Shown piece after piece: positions 42,542 to 52,443 of a DNA stretch of 64,000 nucleotides. Position numbers and translations under genes: made by a program. The stretch comes from Rhipidocladum racemiflorum (taxonomy: Eukaryota; Streptophyta; Magnoliopsida; Poales; Poaceae). Where the stretch lies: positions 4,409,001 through 4,473,000 of the forward strand of contig CM070572.1 of assembly GCA_036346355.1 (NCBI GenBank), written 5' to 3'. Position 1 is the first letter of the stretch, and the number at the start of each line of letters is the position of its first letter. A model generated the notes under the pieces. The model made no database searches and was not told the origin of the DNA. It was given only the letters and a program-made list of their open reading frames with translations.

Positions 42542-42771
42542 TCTCTACTATATAAAGTGAGAGTTTCTTCCCACGTCACATTAATTGCCCTGCTTAATTG
42601 CCCTCCTTAATTGCCCTGCTTAATTGCCCTACGCAAGAAACGAAGCGTTGCTTTAATTAGCCAGCTTTTACAAGAAACAAAATGTTAAAGATAGATGTTT
42701 GATCTTATGAAATAGTATTTTTTATTTTTTAATCTTTATTTCTTCGTAGCAACGCATGGGCATATAACTAG
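42542..42771 (+). mobile_element. Short non-autonomous Helitron (230 bp)
   Basis: Starts TCTCTACTATATAAAG after a host A (42541). It ends GCAACGCATGGGCATATAACTAG before a host T (42772), the A|T insertion rule. Both ends match common grass Helitron termini. It contains a repeated TTAATTGCCCT tract at about 42588-42628. No Rep/helicase gene. Confidence 0.88.
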
Positions 42772-43938
42772 TTTTATTAAAGTAAGTCCCGTGTTCTTCC
42801 AATAGATCTCTTAATTGTTTAGAGAGTTATCCAATCTTACAGTAAACCAGACATGGAGATGACGAAATCTACTCCATCCCCTACGTGCCTAATTACACTG
42901 TAGTAATTTTTTAGAGAGAGAAAAAAAAGGCTTGAGCGGCGGCTTAAGCCAAGTACTCTTCTGCTCTACGATGCAGCCTATGCAGGTACTACATGGAACA
43001 AAAAAATAGTATTATGTTTTTTCTCAGATCGAGCTCTTTTACGGTACACTAAATTGAATATGAACAGTTCATTCTTTTCGATCCAAAAATTTAGATTAGC
43101 TAGAGTTTACTTATACTTCATCGGTAGTATAATAGTAGAAATATCTTTAACAAATCAATAGTTAGATCTGATTTGTACTATATATTATATATTATCAGTA
43201 TAATACACCCTAAAATTTCTCGAATCTAAAGCCACCGTCAAAAAGGTGACCTTTTCCCCCCAAACATGCATGCTTTTGTTTCATGATGTACTGGTATTGG
43301 TACTAAGCACTTACAACCCATGCCAAATGAGACCCCATATGTTGTACGCTTAACAAGGAAGCACTACCAAAACGAATATACACTGACTGAACACGCTAGC
43401 TGGTCCCTGTACTCCACAATAATTTATTCCTCGGCAATATGATTAGTGTTAGGTTCGATCTAAAAAGGCTGAAATGTTCGCTAATAATACCGCGCAACCA
43501 CACCAGGAGGATACGAAAAAAAAGAAAAAAAAAAAAAACTGATTGCGCCAAGCAACTGCTTGGTGAATAGTTGCTTGAATGTAGTACGTTCTACATGGCA
43601 TTGGTGTGGGTGAACGGCTACGTTTTATAATACGTTTTCAGCACGAGGTTCTACCTAGGTTTATCGTGATCGTCTGTCTGCATCAATCTACACTACATCA
43701 AGATCATTCAGCCACATGCAATCACACTGCTACAAGTCCTACGTAAGTTTAATCCACGTAAGTTGATCGCACATAAATGGTAAATTAAACCATACATATT
43801 GGTTTTTGCTAATTAGATTACTTGTTAATCTAATCTAAGATCTCGTTTCGAAGATTACTGTTCATCATCTAAAAAAGGGGGCTTCGCATCCATGCAGTGC
43901 ACACAGGCAGGCCTGGTACATGCGCCATCTAGATTGAT
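42772..43938. other. AT-rich intergenic stretch, no gene seen
   Basis: Includes a phrase related to 14340-14400 (TAACAAATCAATAGTTAGAT at about 43150) and a poly-A tract at about 43518-43538. No coding segment recognised. Confidence 0.4.
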
Positions 43939-43946
43939 CTCCTGGC

Positions 43947-44823
43947 CAGTGGCGAAGCCACCGGGGGTGCCGGGGTGGGCCTGGCACCCCCCAACCGAAT
44001 TGGGTCAAGACCCCCCCCCCAAGGCCCAGCATCCAGATGCCCAGATCCCATATACCAAATCTCGAAATAAGAATGATAACACCACCGCATTTCACCATTA
44101 TAAATTTGATGTGTTTAATGTTGCAATTGATCAACAATTGAATAAATTAGAAGATCGATTTGGTGGCCAAGCAGCGATGACCTTTTAGCACTTTGTGTCT
44201 CCTTGAATCCAAGACTTGACTCATTTGATATAGAAAAGGTATGCACTCTAGTGGAGAAGTACTATCCTGCAGATTTCTCAAATCAAGAAAGAATGCAATT
44301 AGAGTGCCAATTGCCGCATTTTCAACTTGATGTTTGCAACCATCCAGAACTAAAAAATTTATCATCTCTGGCTGATTTAACAAGTGGATTAATTAAGCTG
44401 GGTAAAAATTCTTCTTATCCGATGGTGGATAGGTTGTTGAGATTACTCTTGACTCTCCCTGTGTCAACTGCGACCACCGAGAGAGCCTTTTTAGCTATGA
44501 AAATTGCGAAGACACGTCTTCGAAACAAAATGGGAGATGCCTATTTGTGGGATTATTTGGTCATTTACATTGAAAGGGACTTAGCAAAGAATGATTAGTT
44601 CGATGATATTATTAAGGCCTATGATCTAGCTAATACTCGTAGAGCTAAATTTAACTTAATTGAGATGTAATTTTCTTTGGTTTGGCAAAATAGGTGCTAT
44701 TTTATTTTACTATTTATGTAATGGAGATTATATATATACGCATCATGGTTAGTGGTGTTGCCTATTTTATCTTGTGTCTTCGCTGGCTTACCCCCCTAAC
44801 CTTAAATCCTGGCTTCGCCCCTG
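43947..44823 (+). mobile_element. Internally deleted hAT transposon with perfect 8-bp target duplication
   Basis: An 877-bp element with ends CAGTGGCGAAGCCA and TGGCTTCGCCCCTG-like (reading back CAGGGGCGAAGCCA). Both sides carry the identical 8 bp CTCCTGGC (43939-43946 and 44824-44831). It retains only the C-terminal transposase region and belongs to the family of the element at 1-1112. Confidence 0.93.
44060..44598 (+). pseudogene. hAT transposase C-terminal remnant
   Basis: Two pieces in different frames. The first, to about 44188, reads FHHYKFDVFNVAIDQQLNKL then EDRF and lines up with the YQHYRYDCLNVVMDLQLLEF segment of the transposase at 20-943. The second, 44203-44598, runs from LDSFDIEKVCTL to the hAT dimerisation block LPVSTATTERAFLAMKIAKT with LRNKMGD. 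A frameshift at about 44170-44200 separates them. All N-terminal and catalytic regions are deleted, so this copy cannot transpose itself. It could be moved by a related source. Confidence 0.88.
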
Positions 44824-44831
44824 CTCCTGGC

Positions 44832-45264
44832 GAACCGCTTGATGCTTTGCACGCCTGGCAAACGTGCTCGAAGCCATGCGCGGTCGCCCGCGCACCCAGC
44901 AGGAGGCGGCACACCCGTGCGCCCGAAGCGTCGTCCCCGTGCTCATGTGGCAGCGGTGGCACCGGCGCTAGTGGCGATTGCCAATTTCTCCATCAGAGCG
45001 TACTACCATGAAACTTTATCGAAAGTTGAGGATCTATGTATGTTATGAATCTCCGTCAATTGTTAAACACAGAGCCTATGACAGGGGATTTGTACACGGC
45101 TCGGTACGCTGATTATACTAAGAATATTTTTTGGCATTAGGGGGGATAAATACCACATTAAATAATACCTAGTCCTTAAATACACCCACTAAAGAGACCG
45201 AACTTCAAGTTCAAAGAATAATAAATCTGCAACAAATAATCTAACAATCTATCAAATGCCTACA
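44832..45264. other. Intergenic stretch, no gene seen
   Basis: A GC-rich patch at 44850-44990 gives several short frames with no homology that I recognise. The rest is AT-rich. Confidence 0.4.
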
Positions 45265-46508
45265 CTGATTATAAGGGAGTGCAAGATCTCATATACCTGC
45301 GGTATAAGAGTGAAAATACCTAGAAGGATATTGAATCCACTCTTACTCTCATGATAAAAAGAGGGGAGGCCCTCCAGGTGTATGGAACTCAATTCGGTAG
45401 AGACGTCCGCAGAAGTAGAAAACCAAACAAATGAGAATACTACCCGTGACATTAGAACAACCGATTTACTAAGTTCCTCCTGAAGAAGGAATATTGCCTC
45501 TGTGTGTTCATAAAGAAATCCCATAATGGATTGTGTGTGATCTCAGTATAAGCGATGAACTGAATATCATCAGAACCACAGAAGAAATAAAGGAAGCAAG
45601 TTCTTACCTTACGACATAGTTTGAGATGAAAGTTTTGGGTAAAATTAAATATTGCTTAGGCCGACATCTAGAGCCTTTCCCAGAAGGAATTTTTGTACAC
45701 CAGTTTATCTATACCAAGAAGGTATAGGAAAGATTTAATATGGACAAATCTTATCTTTTTAAAAACCCCACGGCTGTGAGATCCCTTGAAGCGGATAAAA
45801 ACCCTTTCAGACCAAGGATAGAAAAATGAGAAAGACTTTGGACCTAAAATCCCATACTTATGTATCTTGTGAATTGCACAAGGCTCAATATTGCATTCAC
45901 AGTAAATTTGCTAGCATAAAATAGTTTAGTCCCAACTAGAAAACATTAGGCTAGTGTCAAGACTTTACTCATATGTCTCCAAGGTACTTAAGACCTTGGA
46001 TTGTTTTTCAAGAAGAACCAAAACTTAACCATGGTGGGATATATGGATGTTGGCTATCTGTCTGATCCCTATAGTGTTAAATCTAAGATTGGTTTTTGAG
46101 TTTTTCTGAGGTGGTTCAATCATTTCATAGTGGTATTTTAAGCAGACCTTATTAGTTACTTTTACCAACAACTTAGAGATTATAGTTCTATATGAAGCTC
46201 TGCGTGAGTGTGTTTGGTTGAGACGTGTGATTAACCATATCCAGAAGTCACGTGGTCTTAATACCGTCGATACATCTATGATTATCTATGGACATAATAT
46301 TATTTGTGTTACACAAATGCAAATATGTTATGTAAAGAGCAATATCACAAAGCATATTGCCCTTAAATTTTTCTATCATCATGAACTCCGGAAGAATGGT
46401 GAGGTAAAGATATTACAAACTAAGTCATGTGAAAATCTAGCATATTTGTTAACTAAGTCCTTACTAAAATCTATTTTTTCCAAAGATTCGTTAATGGCAT
46501 TGGAATAG
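45265..46508 (+). pseudogene. Ty1/copia pol remnant (RT and RNase H)
   Basis: Plus-strand copia pol with many stops. At about 45475 EYCLCVFIKKSHNGLCVISV is followed by YADEL, where the family has the catalytic YVDDL, so an active-site Asp is lost. KYCLGRHLEPFPEGIFVHQF (about 45645) and FNMDKS are the thumb region. RNase H is recognisable at about 46110-46508 (RRVINHIQKSRGLNTVDTS, NITKHIALKFFYHHELRKNG, ILQTKSCENLAYLLTKSL). Integrase and most of RT are gone or unrecognisable. A PPT and LTR follow, so this is the 3' end of an old insertion. Confidence 0.88.
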
Positions 46509-46770
46509 GACGACTTAGAGATTTGTAGTGTTCAGGAGAGTAAATTCCTGAACCATAACCATTTACATGATTCTAAATATCCTACTTTATATCCTAAAGA
46601 TTATAAGTTGTGCTCTTTTTTCCTTAGTTAGTTTTCCTAAAGTTTTCTCACGTGAGGCAACTAGTATAATACAGAGTACGAGTGCAATGTACTCCTTTCT
46701 CCGTCCTTTTTTCCCCATCAGGGTTTTGGGAGGAGTTTTTAACGAGACATGTGTATTACGCAGTATTCGT

Positions 46771-46990
46771 CAAAGGGGGAGTATTAGATATAGAATTATA
46801 GATAGAATTCCAATCCAAGTTTGGAAGGACTCTAACTGTTGGTGGACGAATCTGAACCTATCTTATATTGATTTTGCTATATATTGAGCACCCCCTTGTA
46901 TAAAAAAACGCAATCTAATAAAGAAATAACTTTTCCTTCTACTTTTGTGTGCGCTCCATGTTCTTATTCCTGTGATTTTTCTACCGTGTC
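46771..46990 (+). mobile_element. Polypurine tract and 3' LTR of the copia remnant
   Basis: CAAAGGGGGAG at 46771-46781 is a copia polypurine tract. TATTAGATATAGAATTATAG from 46782 is the LTR start, with the expected TGTT mutated to TATT. The LTR contains a CTATATATTGAG segment at about 46877. The end near 46990 is approximate (ACCGTGTCA). Confidence 0.65.
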
Positions 46991-48232
46991 ATTAGTTGGT
47001 ACGGTAGAACGACTACGCTTTACATCAGCCCAAAGACATCGATGGCGGCACGAACCAGCTACCTCGCCAAAGGCCACCTTCCGTAGCAAGAAGAATCCTA
47101 AGATATTGCATCAAGTTCCTAGTTTTTTTAGTTCAAGTTTCTAGATGTTTTGCAACACAACCAACCACGCATCTCTAGATGTTTTTGCAGCTACAGTATA
47201 TAGCTCTTAATTCTTATTTTGGTGCCTACTAGTACTCGTACCTGACCAAAAAGAAAAACGAAAAAGCTCACGACTCATGCCTGTTAAGAACCAGTAAAGG
47301 CCATGTGCTAAACGGCTGCTTTAGAACGGAGTCCTATTAGTACAAAGAAGTTAGGGAAGAGTTCGGTGCATGCAAGAAGAAAATGAAGCGCAGCACAGGC
47401 ATGCTCCGGACTAATTTGACAATTTTCGTGGAGAAGTGAGCACCAAACGGAATGGAATTGAAGCAAATTGCTTTATATATGTAGGATCAAGCTATGGCAT
47501 GGGCAAGCAAACCAATGGTTGAAAATGCAAGCACATTTGCAGGTCAGACAGGTAGACAAGATAAGAGACTATGTTTGTTATGCCTTATAAATACTATAGT
47601 AGTTGGCTTCAACGGCTGACTGACTGCCCTGTTTGGTACAAAGACAAGGAAACACACGACTGACTGGCTGGTCAAAACTAATTAGGTGAGAGTGTTAACT
47701 GAAATAACCAAGGGATAAGTAACCAGTCGCAATTCTAGACTAGTTGCTGATGAGTACAATGGGGTAAGATAAATTAATCAATTTCACATCAAGCCGCCAC
47801 GGATTATAGTTCGAAGCACCTGATTCGTCGGAGAAAAAGCTTGGCAGGCTGTGTCGCAAAATCTACAGTTAAAAAAGGTGTTCATGGCCGGACTTCTTGT
47901 CCCGTGTAAAACACCAGAAAAAGATATCAGTGGCAAAAAAAAAAAAACTTTAGGATGAATTAAGTAGTGATTAATGGCGTCTACGTGACCTTTTGGCCTT
48001 TTCTTAGCAGCCGAAATCAGCACCAGATGCTGCTTTTGTCAACAGCACGGTCTAGCGGTAGGCTCACTCGATAATACGGATGGCATCCCTAGCGCCGTTG
48101 GCTCTGGAGCACCTCGCCGTCGACCGGAAGCCCCTCGCCACTGGTATCGAGTCCCTCCTCGATGTTCCCGTTCGATCTCGCCTGGGTCCTGCATCCCGTG
48201 CCCTAATCCCGTTGCGGACGCCTAGAGGTGAT
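46991..48232. other. Intergenic stretch, no gene supported
   Basis: No recognised coding segment. A small GC-rich frame from 48080 (MASLAPLALEHLAV) has plausible codon use for a first exon but no identifiable homology, and it is interrupted by the MITE at 48233. Confidence 0.4.
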
Positions 48233-48383
48233 AATGGGCTAAAGCCCAGCACAAACCTCATCCAAGTCTAAATTTGGATCTGATCAAAATAACTCTGGAT
48301 TAAAAATAAATCTAATCTATTTCAAGTTTTGGACTGATCTAATCTAAAAAGATTAGATCAATTCAAACCCATTATCACCTCTA
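48233..48383. mobile_element. hAT-like MITE (TAGAGGTGATAATGGG ends)
   Basis: 151 bp with perfect 16-bp inverted ends TAGAGGTGATAATGGG / CCCATTATCACCTCTA. The flanking 8-mers CGGACGCC and CCGACGAC agree at 6 of 8 positions. The interior repeats ATCTAATCTA motifs. Confidence 0.8.
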
Positions 48384-50668
48384 CCGACGACCTAGAGTAT
48401 CATTCGTCACAACCCACGGCGACCCACACGGTGACCTTGGCCACCTCCTGGCCCAATTTTCCTCCATTTCTTTGGTTTGCCATCAAATCCTGTAGATCTG
48501 TTCTTATCTAGGGAAGAATTGCCACTTGGAAATTGTTTTCGTAGAATTGGTGTCGAGGAAAATTGGTTTTCGTTTATGGCATGCCCTTGTTCATGAATTT
48601 TGATGGTTTTTTTTTTGTCAGATCTAAGGTAGATCGATGATACTACCTTGCAATTCATGATTTATCAAGTGATGTTTGATAGTTTTGTTTCCTGCCTTGA
48701 TTTCGAACATCTGCAAAACACATGTTTACAACATTTAAGCTGCAATCTCGTAGAAACGTGTTAATGTTCACGAGACTGTTCAATGGTCAGAAATTTATAC
48801 CTTTTCAAAGTTTGCAAGATGTTTAGAAACACTATAAATTGTTCAGAAATGTATACCTTTTTAGATATGTGTAAATGTCATAGTTCGTCTCAATGTAATG
48901 TCAGAATTAGGCCCAATTGACACTTCTGCATTCTATCTTTGCTATGTATACAACTATACACATTATGTTCTTTGTTAGCATCAAATTTTATCGACTTGTC
49001 AACGCTGCCACTGCACATGTTCTAAGTTGTAAAAATATTCAGAGATTTTGAGAAGTCGATATATAAAAATGGTTATGGGAGTTGGATTTTGTACACAATA
49101 CATTCGTATATGTCATGGCATTAGAGACAAGGGCCAACTCAATAATTTCTATAGAATCTCCTCTTTTAAGAATCTGAGGTCAACCAGCTAGCCAAACACT
49201 TTCAGAAACTGCTTCTGATTCTTCAGAAGATCAGAATCAGAAAGAGTCAAAGTAGAATCAAGGAAGAGCAGAAGCTGGAGCCCTACCGAATGGGCACTGG
49301 TTACTCTCATTTTATATCCATGCACACAAGCTAATTATTCACCCACCGGCATGTCACCAAGAGCAACGAGCATAGAACCTCATTCATACTTGTTGTCTGC
49401 AGGCACCTAGTACCTACGAGCATGTTGATTTACTCGCGCATCATTGACTACTCAAAACAGTAGCCAGCAGATCAACGCACATTGCCAACCACAAATTTCA
49501 AATATAAGGTAACACAAATCACAAACACCAAATCTAGATTTGAGGGGAATGGGTGAAATATGAACCTTGGGGTTGGCGGCGGCCTATGACGTTGCCGCGT
49601 TGGCCCCTCAATGAGACGACGAGTGCTAGAGACCGGGTGGGCAGGCGGCGACGGGCTCCTTCTGCCGTGAAGGACAAGGATGAGGTGGAGATTCGGAGGA
49701 GGAAGCGGCCGAGTGGGCAGACTGATGCAATGAGCTGCTGCGAGAAGGGAGTGGGACAACGAGAATCTGTGCCGCCTGTGCACCAGAACCAATGAGTCCA
49801 TGCATGAAATTGAGTATTTGGGGGTTTATGGCCGAAATGCTGAAACCACTACGAGGCAATTTTGAGATTTGAGGAGTGGTATCGTTGGATGGTGGCAGTT
49901 GCTAGGATGTCTGATTGGGCACTGGTCAGCTAGAGACCTAGGGTCTAGGGTTTGTATGGATGTATGTCCTATTTGTCGGTGTGTCGGTTGGTAGGTAAAC
50001 AGACGTTATGGGTACGGATGAAGTGCACTTATATCCGTGTCTATTTACCTGATTGGTAAAAAATTACTTTTATTTCTATATCTGTATACAAAAAAAAAAA
50101 AGCCTACCTACCCCTTCATTAGGGTATTTATTCGCAGATAGGTAATGGACCGCAAATTGCAATCCCTACTCGAGAGGAGAAAGAAAACGTGCGGAAATCG
50201 ACAGGAAACAAATGGCGGCAGCACGAATGGCTTTCTTCGTTGCGCTACAGGGTGGCACCAGCAGCGAGAGATACTTTCCGGTATCAAGTGGTCTTAACAG
50301 CAGTAGGATGGTTACTTACAGCTTCACTTACTCCTATGCGCTAGCTGTTGCTTGTCACGACTTGCTTCCGAGAGGAGCTGGTCGTATGCGTTGACCGTAC
50401 CGTACAACATGAATCGACAAACCAAATCCGTAGTAGACCTGAGCATGCGGCAGGGCCGGAAAATTCGGCTGAAGAGAATGGGTGATTTCTAACCTGAATG
50501 CAAATTCCGGGTGTTAATTCTCGATCGAAAGTTGTTCTGCATTAGAATTGGCAGCTGCAGGGCATCAATATTTTGTGACGTTGGCTTTAGAAGGCCACTT
50601 TTTTTTTTCTTTATGCTTTCAATGAAACGAACTACTGTATCGTGGTTATTTACCCAAGCACACTTTAA
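48384..50668. other. Intergenic stretch with degraded repeats
   Basis: No gene recognised. The minus-strand frame at 49472-49801 is basic and Pro/Ser rich, without a family. A possible degenerate hAT-like unit lies at about 49939-50168 (TAGGGTTTGTA ... CAATCCCTA). TCAGAA-rich sequence lies at 49200-49260. Confidence 0.4.
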
Positions 50669-50776
50669 GGGGGTGTTTGGATGAGGGGTATTTCCTTGGA
50701 AGGTTTTGGGATTTAGTTCAAATTTGAACTAAATCCCAAAACATTCTAATGAAATACCTCTAATCCAAACAGGGCC
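50669..50776. mobile_element. Tourist-like MITE, nearly a perfect palindrome
   Basis: 108 bp with ends GGGGGTGTTTGGATGAGGGG and CTCTAATCCAAACAGGGCC and target duplication TAA on both sides (50666-50668 and 50777-50779). The centre is a perfect palindrome around TTCAAATTTGAA. Confidence 0.88.
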
Positions 50777-51278
50777 TAACTATTAAAATACCATTTACAG
50801 CCGGATATGAATGAGAAAATTTTCAAAATAACTTCCGCTGTCCCTCACCCCTTCCGATTTAGTTTAACCCAGTGGTTTAACCTAAGTTCAAACGGGTAGC
50901 TTTATATCCAAAAACCCTAGCTCTTATTCCAAAATTTTCCACTCACCTGGGCCAAGTATATAGGGCAAGAGCCTATTCCTTCCATCCAAAAATACAGAGC
51001 GTATTTGTCTTGTGCTTAGACAAGTAGATATTAAAAATAACTAGATTACTTCTAATTATCATATCTAAGTGTTATATTAAATGCATGTACGTAGAAAATA
51101 CAAAGTGAAGCTAAACATTTATTAGAGGTATAGAGAGAACATCATACTTATTCTTGCATTATAATATAAAATGCCTTATAAAAAAGACATCCAATATATT
51201 TGGACATAGCGAGTTTTTTTAGATCAAAACATATGCACTCGTAATTACTATTTAAATCATTTAGTAGAAAATTAATTA

Positions 51279-51527
51279 TTCTCCCCCGTCAAATACAAAT
51301 GTCATTTTAAGTTACACGTAGTCAAACTTTCGAAATTTTCACTGTTGATATTTTTGAAATATTTAGATATATGAAAATCATGTGTGTAGATTTGTCAAAA
51401 AGTACTACAATAATATTATAAATTTATTATAATGTTTAAATATATTATAATAAAAATGAGTAATCAAAGTTGTATTTTAAAAACCGATATCCTAACTATT
51501 TTTTTCTACCAGAGGGAATAGTTTTAA
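51279..51527. mobile_element. Degenerate Stowaway-like MITE
   Basis: Left CTCCCCCGTCAAATACAAATG, right end reading back as CTATTCCCTCTGGTAG. The interior is AT-rich, with AAGTTACACGTAGTCAAACT typical of grass mariner-like MITEs. The half-element at about 50978-51240 (TTCCATCCAAAAATACAGAG) is a second, incomplete one. Confidence 0.55.
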
Positions 51528-51619
51528 ACAGACCTCCATGCACTATTTTATACTACTACAAATAACATGCTAAACACTTTCAAGTTGGCTGTAGACAGTA
51601 TTTTGTTTGTCAATCCATA

Positions 51620-51860
51620 CTTCGGGAGTGTTTGGCAGAGCTCCGGCTCCACCAGATCTGTGAATCTGGTAGAGCTGGTTATTCCTAGCTTCATCAAATT
51701 TGTGGAGTTGGAGCCGTGAGTATACTAAGAGTGTTTAGGTGGGTCATCTTGTTTACATTTTGGAATAATATATAAACTTAAATCACTTTATTTTAGCATA
51801 TAAATTTCAGCTATGAGATGTAGCTAGGATTTAGAATTCTGCCAAACAGAGCCATCATTT
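51620..51860. mobile_element. Probable PIF/Harbinger-like MITE
   Basis: GGGAGTGTTTGGCAGAGCTC at the left and CTGCCAAACAGAGCCATC at the right form imperfect inverted ends. No clear TAA duplication. Confidence 0.5.
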
Positions 51861-52301
51861 CGGGAGCTCGTAGTCCATCTCAAAAAAAGAAGTCAGGCTA
51901 AATCTTTTCATAAATGGCTAGGATCATGCATTCAATAAGAAATTCCAATGATTGTTCATATTTAGTACAACCACGAGATAACGATGTTAATTATTGCACA
52001 CTCATGCTAACTCACCTCACTAGCACTCAATGGCTTGCAAGGGAAGATACGAACGCAGCCGCATGCATCCAATCCTTGAAGGGCATATTCGCAAAAACTT
52101 GTTATCGCAAGGGGTAAACGTGCAAATTTCCCAAAGGGTACAATCATTTATTCATTTGTACCTTCCCCGTGTATCTACCCCGAACCTTCCGCTGCATTCA
52201 TCCATTGGCTGACGCAATGGCCCCACCACGCGTCCGCTCGCTGACGCATTGACCCCACCACGCGTCTAACACCGACGCGCCTACACCTCACGCGCGCACC
52301 C

Positions 52302-52309
52302 TATATATA
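52302..52309 (+). promoter_or_regulatory. TATA box of the ERF gene
   Basis: TATATATA at 52302-52309, 134 bp before the ATG at 52444. Good position for transcription from about 52335-52345. Confidence 0.7.
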
Positions 52310-52443
52310 GGCACGAGCCCACCCACCCACCCGCTCCAATATTTTGTCCAAGTAAAAAAAACACTCGTTTTACCATTTCGATCTCACACAAGTTTACTGC
52401 TCGTTCCATTGCGACACGGCGGTGAAGCTCCCGACGACGAGCC

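Noticed and set aside
48030..48090. tRNA-like start GGTCTAGCGGTAGGCTC
   Set aside because: No matching acceptor stem, T-loop (GGTTCGA-type) or cloverleaf spacing follows.
49939..50168. hAT-like unit TAGGGTTTG ... CAATCCCTA
   Set aside because: Ends match poorly, and the best duplication (CTAGAGAC/CTCGAGAG) is only 6 of 8 with a one-base offset. Mentioned only within the intergenic entry.
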